The notes: generated by a model from the sequence alone, not told the origin. A stretch of 37,148 bases of DNA from Bacteroidota bacterium (GCA_013287475.1 JABDDT010000023.1:1-37148), one strand, 5' to 3'. Counted from the stretch's first letter, positions 1 to 8,104 are shown. Numbers and translations: made by a program.

Positions 1-983
1 TTAAGCTCCTCTTGATGCCTGAAAAAGTAAAGCATATACGGCCAAACCCCGGAAAAATACTTTTGAATTCTTCGGATGAAACCCAGTCGAAGTATATCAA
101 CGGGCATGAACTACAGTTTTCTCATCTGGACAAAATCTACTGGCCCAAAGAAAAATTAACGAAGAGGGATTTGCTGAATTATTATTCTGGGGTGGCACCT
201 TTTATTCTACCCTATCTGAAAAACCGGCCGCAATCACTCAACCGATTTCCAAATGGAATTGCAGGAGGAGGTTTTTATCAGAAAGATGTAAAGGGTAAGG
301 CGCCCGACTGGATTGAAAAATTTGCGTATCATAGTGAAGGTGATGCAAGAGACAAAGAATTCCTCGTATGCACAAATGAAGCGAGTCTCCTTTATATGGT
401 TTCCCTGGGATGCATCGAACTGAATCCGTGGTCCAGTACCATTAAAAGCCCGGATCGCCCTGATTGGTGTATCATTGATTTTGATCCGGATACAAATCCA
501 TTTAACCAGGTAATTGAAGCTGCACAGATCACCCACCAGATTCTTAAAACCCTGGGTATTGATTCTTATTGCAAAACTTCCGGTTCGACTGGATTACATA
601 TTTATATCCCACTAGAAGCAAAATATACTTTTGAAGAATCGAAAGAATTTGCAAAGGCGGTCGTGACGAAAGTAAATGCAGAAACCCCTGGCTTTACCAG
701 TATTGAAAGACCTCTTGAGAAACGTAAAGGGAAAATATATCTTGACTTTCTGCAAAACCGTACTCAGGCTACACTTGCTGCAGCTTATTCCCTGCGACCA
801 AAACCCGGAGCGACCGTTTCCACACCCCTGCATTGGGAGGAGGTCAAGAAAGGATTGAAGATGAAAGATTTTACCATACATAATATCCTGAATCGGATAA
901 TTAGTGAAGGGGATCTTTTCAAACCAGTACTCGGAAAAGGGATTAATTTGAAGGCAGCATTAAATGGAATTAAACAAATGTGA
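1..983 (+). CDS. ligD: DNA ligase D, C-terminal polymerase (primase-polymerase) domain, 5'-truncated by window edge
   Basis: This is the 3' end of a LigD gene, the multifunctional enzyme of Ku-dependent bacterial non-homologous end joining. The visible part is the archaeo-eukaryotic primase-like polymerase domain, which adds (ribo)nucleotides at double-strand breaks. Counting from the TTG at 12, the catalytic acidic pair is D156/D158 in IIDFDPD, the SGSTGLHIYIPL motif has H196, and the third aspartate is D245 in YLDFLQN. The frame is open to base 1 (codons AAG CTC CTC precede the TTG), so the TTG at 12 and ATG at 15 are probably internal and the ligase and/or phosphoesterase domains lie upstream. 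A stand-alone polymerase beginning at 15 is less likely but cannot be excluded. The stop codon lies inside a short tandem repeat. Confidence 0.9.
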   Translation, partial: KLLLMPEKVKHIRPNPGKILLNSSDETQSKYINGHELQFSHLDKIYWPKEKLTKRDLLNYYSGVAPFILPYLKNRPQSLNRFPNGIAGGGFYQKDVKGKAPDWIEKFAYHSEGDARDKEFLVCTNEASLLYMVSLGCIELNPWSSTIKSPDRPDWCIIDFDPDTNPFNQVIEAAQITHQILKTLGIDSYCKTSGSTGLHIYIPLEAKYTFEESKEFAKAVVTKVNAETPGFTSIERPLEKRKGKIYLDFLQNRTQATLAAAYSLRPKPGATVSTPLHWEEVKKGLKMKDFTIHNILNRIISEGDLFKPVLGKGINLKAALNGIKQM

Positions 984-1002
984 GAGTGTGAGAGTATGAT
1001 TA
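979..1002 (+). repeat. 8-base tandem array overlapping the ligD stop codon
   Basis: Two exact units TGTGAGAG (979-986, 987-994) are followed by a degenerate third unit. TGA occurs at 981, 989 and 997, exactly 8 bases apart, so all three plus-strand frames are closed; the first TGA is the ligD stop. No inverted partner arm is visible before the next gene. It belongs to the series of 7/8-base arrays in this window. Confidence 0.75.
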
Positions 1003-1039
1003 TTTCAGTTTTGTGCATAAAACAATTGCAAATTTTTGA

Positions 1040-1729
1040 ATGAAAAAGAATTTAGTTGTTTTAACCGGTGCAGGCATAAGTGCTGAGAGCGGTTTAAAAA
1101 CGTTCAGAGACAGCGACGGACTTTGGGAAGGTTATGATGTAAATGAAGTAGCAACTCCCGGAGGATGGAGGAAAAATCCTGAACTAGTTTTGAAATTTTA
1201 TAATATGCGCCGCAAGAATGTGTGCGTTGCCATTCCTAATGAAGCACATCTGGAACTTGCCAGACTGGAAGAATATTTTAATGTTCAGATAATCACGCAG
1301 AATATTGATGACCTGCATGAAAGAGCAGGATCTTCCCAGGTATTGCATCTTCACGGTGAAATTTTCAAGATGCGCAGTGAGCTGGATGATTCGCACGTCT
1401 TTTCTATCAGGGATGATATTCGCCTTGGCGACAAGGCTCCTGATGGCGGACAATTAAGACCACATATTGTTTGGTTCGAAGAACCTGTTCCACTCATAAT
1501 GAATGCAAGTCGTTTCGTACAGGGAGCCGATATTTTTGTAATCATCGGTACATCCCTTGCCGTGTATCCCGCTGCTGGCCTGATAGATTTTGCATACACA
1601 GAAATACCCAAATTTATAGTTGATAAAAATATTCCTAATACCCGTGGCATTCAAAACCTGTACATTATTGAAAAGCCCGCTACCGAAGGAATGAGACCAT
1701 TGAAAGATCAGCTCATGAAGTATATATAG
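1040..1729 (+). CDS. cobB: NAD-dependent protein deacylase, Sir2 family (SIRT5/CobB-like, lacking zinc cysteines)
   Basis: Predicted to remove acetyl or succinyl groups from protein lysines, using NAD+ and releasing nicotinamide. Visible motifs are GAGISAESG (residues 10-18), TQNIDDLHERAG (86-97), HLHG with catalytic H105, LRPHIVWFEE and GTSLAVYPAAG. Y54 and R57 in FYNMRRKN match the Tyr/Arg pair that gives SIRT5 and E. coli CobB their preference for succinyl and malonyl lysine. The stretch between HLHGE and RPHIVWF, where CobB has a Cys4 zinc ribbon, contains no cysteine; from memory this is common in Bacteroidota sirtuins and is not a sign of decay. It has 229 residues, a normal length, and starts 56 bases after ligD on the same strand, so co-transcription is possible. 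Confidence 0.93.
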   Translation: MKKNLVVLTGAGISAESGLKTFRDSDGLWEGYDVNEVATPGGWRKNPELVLKFYNMRRKNVCVAIPNEAHLELARLEEYFNVQIITQNIDDLHERAGSSQVLHLHGEIFKMRSELDDSHVFSIRDDIRLGDKAPDGGQLRPHIVWFEEPVPLIMNASRFVQGADIFVIIGTSLAVYPAAGLIDFAYTEIPKFIVDKNIPNTRGIQNLYIIEKPATEGMRPLKDQLMKYI

Positions 1730-1876
1730 CAGGGATCAGGTCTCTCCGGGGAACCGTTGACAAAGATTAACAGCACATTTTATCCGTAAATGGCTGTTTT
1801 CAGCTAAAAAGACCGGTTTCAGGTGGTTTGCTGACTAAATTTCTTTTCTTGGATCAGGCTTCTAAATCCATAGCCT

Positions 1877-1884
1877 TATATTTG
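1877..1884 (+). promoter_or_regulatory. Putative Bacteroidota -7 promoter element for the HU gene
   Basis: TATATTTG matches the TAnnTTTG consensus and lies 31 bases before the HU start codon. A TTG at 1849-1851 could be the -33 element, but its 25-base spacing is longer than usual. The start site is inferred to be near 1890. Confidence 0.6.
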
Positions 1885-1915
1885 CCCTTTATCGAAATCA
1901 ATAAAAACATTTTCC

Positions 1916-2185
1916 ATGAACAAAGCAGAACTGATTGCAAAATTAGCCGATGACGCAGGCCTTACAAAAACACAGGCTGGGGCTGCCCTCGATTCGTTTA
2001 CAGAAGCCATTGCAAAAACACTCAAAAAAGGAGACAAAGTAACACTTGTAGGTTTTGGGACTTTTTCAGTTTCAAAACGTGCAGCTCGTAATGGCCGGAA
2101 TCCACAAACAGGTGCGACCATTAAAATAAAAGCTAAAAAAGTGGCTAAATTCAAAGCAGGCAAAGAATTAGCCAGTCGCGTATAA
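1916..2185 (+). CDS. hup: HU family DNA-binding protein
   Basis: A nucleoid-associated protein that binds and bends double-stranded DNA as a dimer. At 89 residues it is the standard HU/IHF length. The N-terminal helical part (MNKAELIAKLADDAG) is followed by the conserved VTLVGFGTFSVSKR segment and the arm motif GRNPQTGATIKIKA, in which the intercalating proline follows RN. The C-terminus KKVAKFKAGKELASRV is typical. It looks monocistronic, with its own TAnnTTTG element upstream and a strong hairpin terminator 25 bases after the stop. The start is fixed by family length; no Shine-Dalgarno sequence is present, as is usual in this phylum. Confidence 0.97.
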   Translation: MNKAELIAKLADDAGLTKTQAGAALDSFTEAIAKTLKKGDKVTLVGFGTFSVSKRAARNGRNPQTGATIKIKAKKVAKFKAGKELASRV

Positions 2186-2209
2186 TAATATTTCAGTTTA
2201 TTCTTTTAG

Positions 2210-2233
2210 AGGGCCGGACGATCGGCCCTTTTT
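2210..2233 (+). terminator. Rho-independent terminator after the HU gene
   Basis: A 7 bp perfect stem, AGGGCCG pairing with CGGCCCT, encloses the 6-base loop GACGAT and runs into five T residues. It lies between convergent genes (HU plus, permease minus). It is the only classical GC-rich terminator seen in the window and contrasts with the repeat-built hairpins at the other convergent junctions. Confidence 0.88.
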
Positions 2234-2321
2234 CATATTCATTGATCGGAGAAACAACAACTTTCATAAATAGGGCAGACTGACAACACATTTTCAGACT
2301 CCCATACTCTTTTACTTGTTT

Positions 2322-3353
2322 TTAATCTGCAAGACTTTCATCCGGACTTATAAACTCTATACGATAGATACGCATTAGTAAAATGAATATTGAAATAAGC
2401 AATGGGCCAAAGATGAGGCCAATAAAACCAAATAAAGGAACACCTACAAAAACACCGAAAAGTGTGATCAAAGGATGTACATTCCCAATACGTCGCTGGA
2501 GCCAAATTCGAAAGACATTATCCATGGTTACAATAACGCCTAGTCCATATACCAGTATGATTATACCCTTTGCAGTTTCTCCGCCAGCAATCTGAATAAT
2601 AGCCAGCGGAACGTAGGTAAGTGCTGAACCGACAAGAGGCAGTATTGAAGTAAAAGCGGTAAGAGCAAACCATAGTAAAGGTTCCTTTATTCCCAGAATC
2701 AGATAAAGGATCAAGCCGGCAATTCCCTGCAAAATTGAAATCAATGGAATACCTACGGCATTTGAAATAACCATCTGTTTCATCTGGCGTTTCACACGAT
2801 CAAGGTTATCCTTACGCAACGGCAACACATCTTCCATCCATTCTTCCATCTTGTTACAATTCGTTAACATAAAATACAAAAGGAAATACATGATCACCAG
2901 GGCAACCAGTGAATTTACAGTAGCACCCAGTATAAGAGGAAGCTGCTGAAGAGCCATACCGCTGAGATTACGGATAGTTTCCTCATTCAAAAAATTATAG
3001 CCGATATGCGCTTCAAGATTTTTCAGGAAAGTAATGATTGAACCTGTTATCTCCGTAGAATGATTAATTACATAACCAATTTTCGAACTGACAGTATTTA
3101 CAAATATAAAAACCGGCATCAGAATGATTAAAAACGAAAGCAGCATAAGCATAAGTGCAGCTCCGGAAGGAGACCATTTTCTCTCTATCATCCGCTTTAC
3201 ATATTTTCTCATCAGTACATAAAAAGTAATAGCACCCAGAAAAGAAGGCAGGAATGATTTCAGGTAGGTAAAAAGGATGATGCCCATTATCATCAGAACT
3301 ATAATAAAAAAAAACTGTCTGACTTTTTCGGGTTCGAAGGTTTTCATCATCAT
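2322..3353 (-). CDS. AI-2E family transporter (TqsA/PerM-like membrane permease)
   Basis: An integral inner-membrane protein of the AI-2 exporter superfamily, whose members export the autoinducer-2 signal or small solutes or work as Na+/H+ antiporters; the substrate here cannot be assigned. The 343-residue length and hydrophobic profile fit the family: paired N-terminal helices (residues about 13-50), helices near 63-85, a soluble helical segment around 90-135, and a C-terminal bundle with LWFALTAFTSILPLVGS and the glycine-rich GVFVGVPLFGFIGLIFGPLL motif. Three consecutive ATG codons could start the protein; the longest is given. It converges on the HU gene and is divergent from the M28 peptidase gene. 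Confidence 0.88.
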   Translation of the reverse strand: MMMKTFEPEKVRQFFFIIVLMIMGIILFTYLKSFLPSFLGAITFYVLMRKYVKRMIERKWSPSGAALMLMLLSFLIILMPVFIFVNTVSSKIGYVINHSTEITGSIITFLKNLEAHIGYNFLNEETIRNLSGMALQQLPLILGATVNSLVALVIMYFLLYFMLTNCNKMEEWMEDVLPLRKDNLDRVKRQMKQMVISNAVGIPLISILQGIAGLILYLILGIKEPLLWFALTAFTSILPLVGSALTYVPLAIIQIAGGETAKGIIILVYGLGVIVTMDNVFRIWLQRRIGNVHPLITLFGVFVGVPLFGFIGLIFGPLLISIFILLMRIYRIEFISPDESLAD

Positions 3354-3473
3354 TGTTTAACGTAAGTTACTAAGACTATCTGTTGAAGTCTGCAAATATT
3401 GAATTGGATGAAGATTCATTCCCGCAGAATCGATTTCAATTTTATAAGTACTTTTATTCATATCTAAATAATT

Positions 3474-5690
3474 ATGCGCACAGGATTTTTTGTTTTATTA
3501 TTTGTTTCCCTGCATACTGTATTGCCGGCACAACAAAATCAGATTTCAGGATTCAATGATAGCAGTTCCAGGGAAGAGTTGAGAAAAGAAAAAGCATTCG
3601 ATGATCTTATAAGCAGGGAAAATATAGGCCTGACTATCCGGGATCTTTCATCGGTGCCACATAATCTGGGTTCCGTTGGAAGTAAAGAAGTAGCAGTTAA
3701 AATTCAACAAAAACTACGGGATTATGGATTTGATACACATTTAGATGTGTACCAGGTGCTGTTTCCTGAACCCAGAATCAGGATTCTTGAAATGACTTCA
3801 CCTCAGACTTATCGGGCATTATTAAAGGAACCTGCATTAAAAGAAGATCATACAAGTGGCCAGCAGGGCCAGCTCCCGACTTATAATGCCTGGAGTGCCG
3901 ATGGTGATGTAACTGCTGAACTTGTTTACGTGAATTACGGTTTACATGCCGACTATGACGAACTGGCTAAAATGGGAATTGATGTAAAAGGGAAAATCGT
4001 TATTGCCAGGTATGGCCAAAGCTGGCGGGGTATTAAACCTAAAATTGCACGGGAGCACGGGGCGATTGGTTGTATAAATTATTCCGATCCGAAAGATGAT
4101 GGTTATTATCAGGGGGACATATACCCGAAAGGATCGTTCAAGAATGAATATGGTGTTCAGCGTGGCAGTGTCATGGATATGGTTATATATCCTGGTGACC
4201 CGCTCACACCCGGGATTGGTGCTACAAAGGATGCTAAAAGGTATGCGTCGCATCTGGATGCTCCAAACCTGCTTAAAATTCCTGTGTTACCTATCAGTTA
4301 TCATGACGCAAAGCCATTGCTGGAAACCCTTACTGGGCCAGTTGCTCCCGAAAACTGGCGGGGCGCCCTGCCTATTACCTATCATGTGGGGCCAGGGAAG
4401 TCAATCGTTCATTTGCAATTGCAATTTGACTGGAAACTGGTACCATGTTATGACGTCGTCGGTAGTATAAAAGGCACAGAATTTCCGGATGAATGGGTGA
4501 TCAGGGGAAATCATCACGATGCCTGGGTGAATGGCGCTATGGATCCGATAAGCGGACAGGCCTCTATGCTGGAAGAAGCCAAGGCATTAGGCACATTGGT
4601 AAAGTCTGGTTGGAAACCCAAGCGAACTATTGTTTATTGTGCCTGGGATGGTGAAGAACCTGCATTGGTGGGATCAACAGAATGGGTAGAGGACCACGCT
4701 GCATTACTACAGAAAAATGCAGTTATCTATATTAATTCAGATGAAAACGGGAGGGGATTTTTAAATGCCGGAGGCTCGCATGCTTTGCAGGGTATGGTAG
4801 ATGAAGTTGCCAAAAATATTAATGATCCGCAAACAGGTGTGAGTATTTATGAAAGAATAAAAGCGCATAAAATTGCCACTGCCGAAAGTCCTTCACAGGC
4901 GAAAGAATTTATGGAAAAACCAAGTTTGCATCTGGAAGCACTGGGAACGGGCTCAGACTTTTCTCCTTTCCTTCAGCATCTGGGAATTCCTTCCATCAAC
5001 CTGGAGTTTACAGGTGAAGACAACGGGGGTTCTTATCATTCGATATATGATTCTTATGATAATTACATCAGGTTCATAGATCCGGGATTTTACTATTGTG
5101 CATCTCTTTCAAAAGTTGCAGGACATATCTCGCTTCGTATGCTTGATGCAGATGTTCTGCCTTTTGATTTCAGAATTCTATTCAAAGAAATTAAATCCTA
5201 TACCTTGGAACTCCAAACATTGACTGCAAACCTCAGGGAAACTACTGTCATCAACAATGAAATCATTCGAAAAAAATATTTAATCATTGCTTCAGATCCG
5301 ACAAAGCCTTATTTTCCTGCTGCTGCCAAACAGGAAGTTCCTTATATTGATTTTTCGCCATTAGAAAATGCTGTTACAAGTCTGGGAAAATCTTCAGAGC
5401 ATGCAATTGAAGTAATGGGAAATAAGGGAATGGATGCTTTACAAAAAGACAGTCTGAACAGGATGCTCTTCAGAGCGGAGCAGGAACTCCTGCTTGATGC
5501 GGGACTTCCGCTGAGGCCCTGGTATAAACATGTTTTATACGCTCCCGGATATTATACCGGATATTCAGTAAAAACTTTACCAGGTATCAGGGAATCTATC
5601 GAACAAAGAAATTTCCCCGAAGCAGAAACCGGCATTAAGCAAGCTGCATATGCTATAAATAGACTGGCGGGATATTTGTCGGCGTTGTAA
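3474..5690 (+). CDS. Secreted M28 family metallopeptidase, glutamate carboxypeptidase II (PSMA)-like
   Basis: A co-catalytic dizinc peptidase, exported by an N-terminal signal peptide (residues 1-19, ending LPAQ). The order is that of the PSMA/NAALADase group: a protease-associated (PA) insert (about 140-300), an M28 catalytic domain (about 330-560) and a C-terminal transferrin-receptor-like dimerisation domain (about 610-735). All zinc and catalytic residues can be placed: H347 and D357 in HHDAWVNGAMD, catalytic E394 and ligand E395 in DGEE, D423 in NSDENG, and H522 in SYHSIYDS. At 738 residues it is full length. The likely activity is removal of C-terminal residues from short peptides in the periplasm or outside the cell; the substrate is not deducible. 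It is followed by a repeat-built hairpin. Confidence 0.94.
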   Translation: MRTGFFVLLFVSLHTVLPAQQNQISGFNDSSSREELRKEKAFDDLISRENIGLTIRDLSSVPHNLGSVGSKEVAVKIQQKLRDYGFDTHLDVYQVLFPEPRIRILEMTSPQTYRALLKEPALKEDHTSGQQGQLPTYNAWSADGDVTAELVYVNYGLHADYDELAKMGIDVKGKIVIARYGQSWRGIKPKIAREHGAIGCINYSDPKDDGYYQGDIYPKGSFKNEYGVQRGSVMDMVIYPGDPLTPGIGATKDAKRYASHLDAPNLLKIPVLPISYHDAKPLLETLTGPVAPENWRGALPITYHVGPGKSIVHLQLQFDWKLVPCYDVVGSIKGTEFPDEWVIRGNHHDAWVNGAMDPISGQASMLEEAKALGTLVKSGWKPKRTIVYCAWDGEEPALVGSTEWVEDHAALLQKNAVIYINSDENGRGFLNAGGSHALQGMVDEVAKNINDPQTGVSIYERIKAHKIATAESPSQAKEFMEKPSLHLEALGTGSDFSPFLQHLGIPSINLEFTGEDNGGSYHSIYDSYDNYIRFIDPGFYYCASLSKVAGHISLRMLDADVLPFDFRILFKEIKSYTLELQTLTANLRETTVINNEIIRKKYLIIASDPTKPYFPAAAKQEVPYIDFSPLENAVTSLGKSSEHAIEVMGNKGMDALQKDSLNRMLFRAEQELLLDAGLPLRPWYKHVLYAPGYYTGYSVKTLPGIRESIEQRNFPEAETGIKQAAYAINRLAGYLSAL

Positions 5691-5702
5691 TCTGATTATA
5701 GG

Positions 5703-5776
5703 ATATGGATTATGAGTTATGATTTTAACTGATGGTTGATGTAAACTCATAACCCATAATCCATAATTCATAACTT
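5703..5776. repeat. Heptad-repeat inverted pair (hairpin) between convergent genes
   Basis: The left arm (5703-5725) and right arm (5744-5766) pair over 23 bp with 3 mismatches around an 18-base loop. Both arms are built of 7-base units: ATTATGA/GTTATGA on the left and CATAAYY on the right, the latter continuing to 5776. On the plus strand TAA recurs at 5750, 5757, 5764 and 5771, exactly 7 bases apart. It lies between the stops of the M28 gene (plus) and the DUF2569 gene (minus). There is no T tract, so it is not a classical intrinsic terminator, though a bidirectional terminator role is plausible. Confidence 0.8.
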
Positions 5777-5784
5777 TCATTCTG

Positions 5785-6438
5785 TTAATTCGGAGGATAT
5801 ATAAAGGTTTGTTTAACCTGCTCTGAATTCCATACATAAGCGCCCCAGATCAATGAATACAAAGACATCCTGAAAAATTGATTAAGCATTTCATGACGAA
5901 TCACCGTCATATCTAACGGCAGGCTGATATTATCATATATAATCCATAAGGCAAATTGGGCGATTAGAAAAAAACTAACATAATATATGAACATTGACGG
6001 AAAAATATCTCTTCTTCCAAAAAACCAATACAATAAAACACCCGAACTGATAAGAGAAAATAAAGAAAGAAACAATTCAAATATTGATAGAAAATGCAGT
6101 TTCATTCCACCAGCCTGTTCCAACTGTACCCAGCCTGACTTCAGGAAATAATGCTCATTCATTAATGCAAATCCCTGCAATAAAATTCTTATTGCCAGGG
6201 TAAGGCCCAATAAGACAACCCAGCCACTCAAAGGAACGCCTGCATCACTTCGCTGATCATTTGTCATTGATTTTCTATTCAAAAACCGGAATAAGATGGT
6301 AAACAGAACCCCGAATAAAAAACCAAGCCAGATAGTTATCCAGTTGATGTTTGTTTCAGGATTGGAATGAATTTTTCCATTTGCAAGTGAGAGATAATAA
6401 GAAGAGAGGAGTAAAAGAATAATACAAATTCGACACAC
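5785..6438 (-). CDS. DUF2569-like integral membrane protein of unknown function
   Basis: A 217-residue membrane protein. After a hydrophobic N-terminal helix (about 4-20) and a second segment near 32-52, a four-helix region begins with VPLSGWVVLLGLTLAIRILL (about 68-87) and continues through LSIFELFLSLFSLISSGVLL, FIYYVSFFLIAQFALWII and a C-terminal stretch. The GW-start and helix pattern resemble the DUF2569 family, whose function is unknown. The apparent start is a GTG, because no ATG exists before residue 58. A TAAGTTTG promoter-like element lies 20 bases upstream on the same strand and supports this start. The gene is monocistronic and convergent with the M28 gene. Confidence 0.75.
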   Translation of the reverse strand: MCRICIILLLLSSYYLSLANGKIHSNPETNINWITIWLGFLFGVLFTILFRFLNRKSMTNDQRSDAGVPLSGWVVLLGLTLAIRILLQGFALMNEHYFLKSGWVQLEQAGGMKLHFLSIFELFLSLFSLISSGVLLYWFFGRRDIFPSMFIYYVSFFLIAQFALWIIYDNISLPLDMTVIRHEMLNQFFRMSLYSLIWGAYVWNSEQVKQTFIYPPN

Positions 6439-6457
6439 GTTCGTTGTTTGTTGTAAT

Positions 6458-6465
6458 CAAACTTA
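6458..6465 (-). promoter_or_regulatory. Putative -7 promoter element for the DUF2569 gene
   Basis: On the minus strand TAAGTTTG matches TAnnTTTG, about 20 bases ahead of the GTG start at 6438. No clear -33 TTG was found at the expected distance. Confidence 0.45.
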
Positions 6466-6614
6466 ATGAATAAATGCCATTAAAGCGACTCCTATATATA
6501 CAGCTCTTTAACATTCCCGACTTTGGTCAAATCGGAACGCAACCCGCCTCACAAAAAATCGTACTCACTACTAAGCGCTTTTCTACATATAAGTATTAAG
6601 TAAATCAAAAAATA

Positions 6615-7487
6615 ATGCGGTTTAAATATATATTATCAGCGGTAATACCGCTGTTGCTGATTGGTGGTTTTGATTCCTGTTCAAAAAGTTCAGGTTACGG
6701 CTCGGGCGGAGGTTATACGAACCCGCCTCCAGTGGTAACTCCGGTTTATTCAATAATAGTTAAAACAGATTCCCATTTTGGGTCTGTAATAACTGATAGT
6801 TCCGGAAAAGCTTTGTATTTCTACTCATTTGACGCAAATGGAAATTCTTCTTGCAATGGCAGTTGTCTTGTGAACTGGCCGGCTTTTTATGTAAACGGTC
6901 CTTCGTTCGGCGCCGGACTTTCCCAATCAGATTTTTCTACCATCACGCGTTCAGATAATACTAAGCAGACAACCTATAAGGGATGGCCTTTATATTATTT
7001 TAAAGGGGACGCTGCTGCAGGGGATATTACCGGGGATGGGATCAATCGTATATTTTTTGTTGCCAAACCGGATTATACCCTCATGATCGCAGAAACCCAA
7101 CTGATTGGAAATGATAAAGTTTTGTACGACAGTACTTATAAAGCCGCGACTGGAAATACAATTTATATAACGGATGACCGGGGTGTTACCTTATATAGAT
7201 TTTCAAAAGATACGGCTAATACCAACACCTTTACTAAATCAGATTTTAGTAATGATGCTTCGTTTCCCATCGTTCAATTAAGCACCATACAAAGCTTACC
7301 TTCGACTTTGGATAAAAAGGCATTTGCAAGTATATCTGTATTTGGCAAAACACAATTGACTTATAAGGGATGGCCACTTTACCGATTTGGATTGGATTCA
7401 CTTGTGCGAGGCAATACACGGGGAGTCAGTATAGCATCACCTGGCTTTTGGCCTGTTAGTAATGAATATACTTCGCCGGCACCGTAA
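6615..7487 (+). CDS. Lipoprotein with four Yx(FWY)xxD repeats (COG4315 / secreted-repeat family)
   Basis: A 290-residue exported protein, probably a lipoprotein: a hydrophobic signal ends in GGFDSCS, giving a non-ideal lipobox at C22, followed by a Ser/Gly-rich tether. The body carries four copies of the Yx(FWY)xxD motif that defines this family: Y68-D73, Y127-D132, Y194-D199 and Y256-D261. They are arranged as two duplicated pairs, the second member of each pair preceded by YKGWPLY. The first pair contains C80 and C84 (CNGSC) before NWPAF; the second pair has lost both cysteines. The biochemical role of the family is not established. It starts the plus-strand cluster and the sigma-factor gene begins 44 bases later. 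Confidence 0.85.
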   Translation: MRFKYILSAVIPLLLIGGFDSCSKSSGYGSGGGYTNPPPVVTPVYSIIVKTDSHFGSVITDSSGKALYFYSFDANGNSSCNGSCLVNWPAFYVNGPSFGAGLSQSDFSTITRSDNTKQTTYKGWPLYYFKGDAAAGDITGDGINRIFFVAKPDYTLMIAETQLIGNDKVLYDSTYKAATGNTIYITDDRGVTLYRFSKDTANTNTFTKSDFSNDASFPIVQLSTIQSLPSTLDKKAFASISVFGKTQLTYKGWPLYRFGLDSLVRGNTRGVSIASPGFWPVSNEYTSPAP

Positions 7488-7531
7488 GTTGGATTGAATT
7501 CGCAGATTCTGTAGCTAGATATTAGAAAACT

Positions 7532-8104
7532 TTGGATAACATAATTCAGATCATAGAAGGGTGTAAAAAACAGGAGCCGCGGAGCCAGAAATTGCTCTAT
7601 GAGCGATTCTATGGTTATGCGCTGAAGATTGCTTTCAGATATGTGTACAGATATGATATCGCGGTAAATATCACCAATGATGGATTTGTAAAAGTATTCC
7701 GTCATATGGAAAGGTTCAGATATGAGGAAGAGGACTATCCTGAAAGATTGCTCATGGCATGGATGAAACGGATAATAATTAACACGTCAATAGATGAGCT
7801 GAGGAAAAATAATATGACACCGGAGATTGGCGGTATTCCGGAATATGTATGGGAAGAACCGGACAACAGCCAGAAAGCCGATCAGTTATTGTTATATAAG
7901 GAATTGATCAGTTATGTGAAAAGTCTTCCGCCAATGTACCGGGTAGTCTTTAACATGTTTGTAATAGACGGCTGCACGCATTTTGAAATTGCTGATACCC
8001 TGGGAATTTCAGTGGGTACGTCAAAGTCAAATTTATCACGTGCAAGGGGAATTTTACAAAAGATCATTAAAGAAAAGGAGGAATCGAAATCATGGAGCAT
8101 TTAG
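7532..8104 (+). CDS. ECF-type RNA polymerase sigma factor (sigma-70 family)
   Basis: A 190-residue extracytoplasmic-function sigma factor that directs RNA polymerase to specific promoters. Region 2 spans about residues 22-92 (LYERFYGYALKIAFRYV, with FVKVFRHMERFR and the hydrophobic MAWMKRIIINTSIDELRK block). Region 4 spans about 125-180 with the helix-turn-helix CTHFEIADTLGISVGTSKSN. The start is a TTG: the frame gives MDNIIQIIEGCKKQEPRSQ, the usual N-terminus of this group, and no ATG precedes it. Its stop overlaps the start of the next gene by 13 bases, which couples it to the membrane-anchored barrel protein, the probable regulator of its activity. Confidence 0.92.
   Translation: MDNIIQIIEGCKKQEPRSQKLLYERFYGYALKIAFRYVYRYDIAVNITNDGFVKVFRHMERFRYEEEDYPERLLMAWMKRIIINTSIDELRKNNMTPEIGGIPEYVWEEPDNSQKADQLLLYKELISYVKSLPPMYRVVFNMFVIDGCTHFEIADTLGISVGTSKSNLSRARGILQKIIKEKEESKSWSI
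8075..8081 (+). promoter_or_regulatory. Full Shine-Dalgarno sequence for the sigma-linked barrel protein
   Basis: AAGGAGG lies 10 bases before the ATG at 8092, inside the end of the sigma-factor gene. Such a complete match is unusual in Bacteroidota, where most genes lack it; it fixes the start and suggests translational coupling or tuned translation of the partner. Confidence 0.65.

Noticed and set aside
1-983. LigD fragment considered as a pseudogene or a genuine stand-alone polymerase
   Set aside because: The frame is open to the first base of the window, so the missing 5' part is best explained by the window edge.
1040-1729. Sirtuin considered degenerate because the zinc cysteines are absent
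   Set aside because: All catalytic and NAD-binding motifs are intact and the length is normal.
1793-1806. GCTG-TTTT-CAGC hairpin after the sirtuin gene as a terminator
   Set aside because: The stem is only about 4-5 bp and is followed by A residues, not T, on the coding strand.
3372-3391. AGACT/AGTCT short inverted repeat upstream of the M28 gene as an operator
   Set aside because: A 5 bp stem is expected by chance and no second copy was found.
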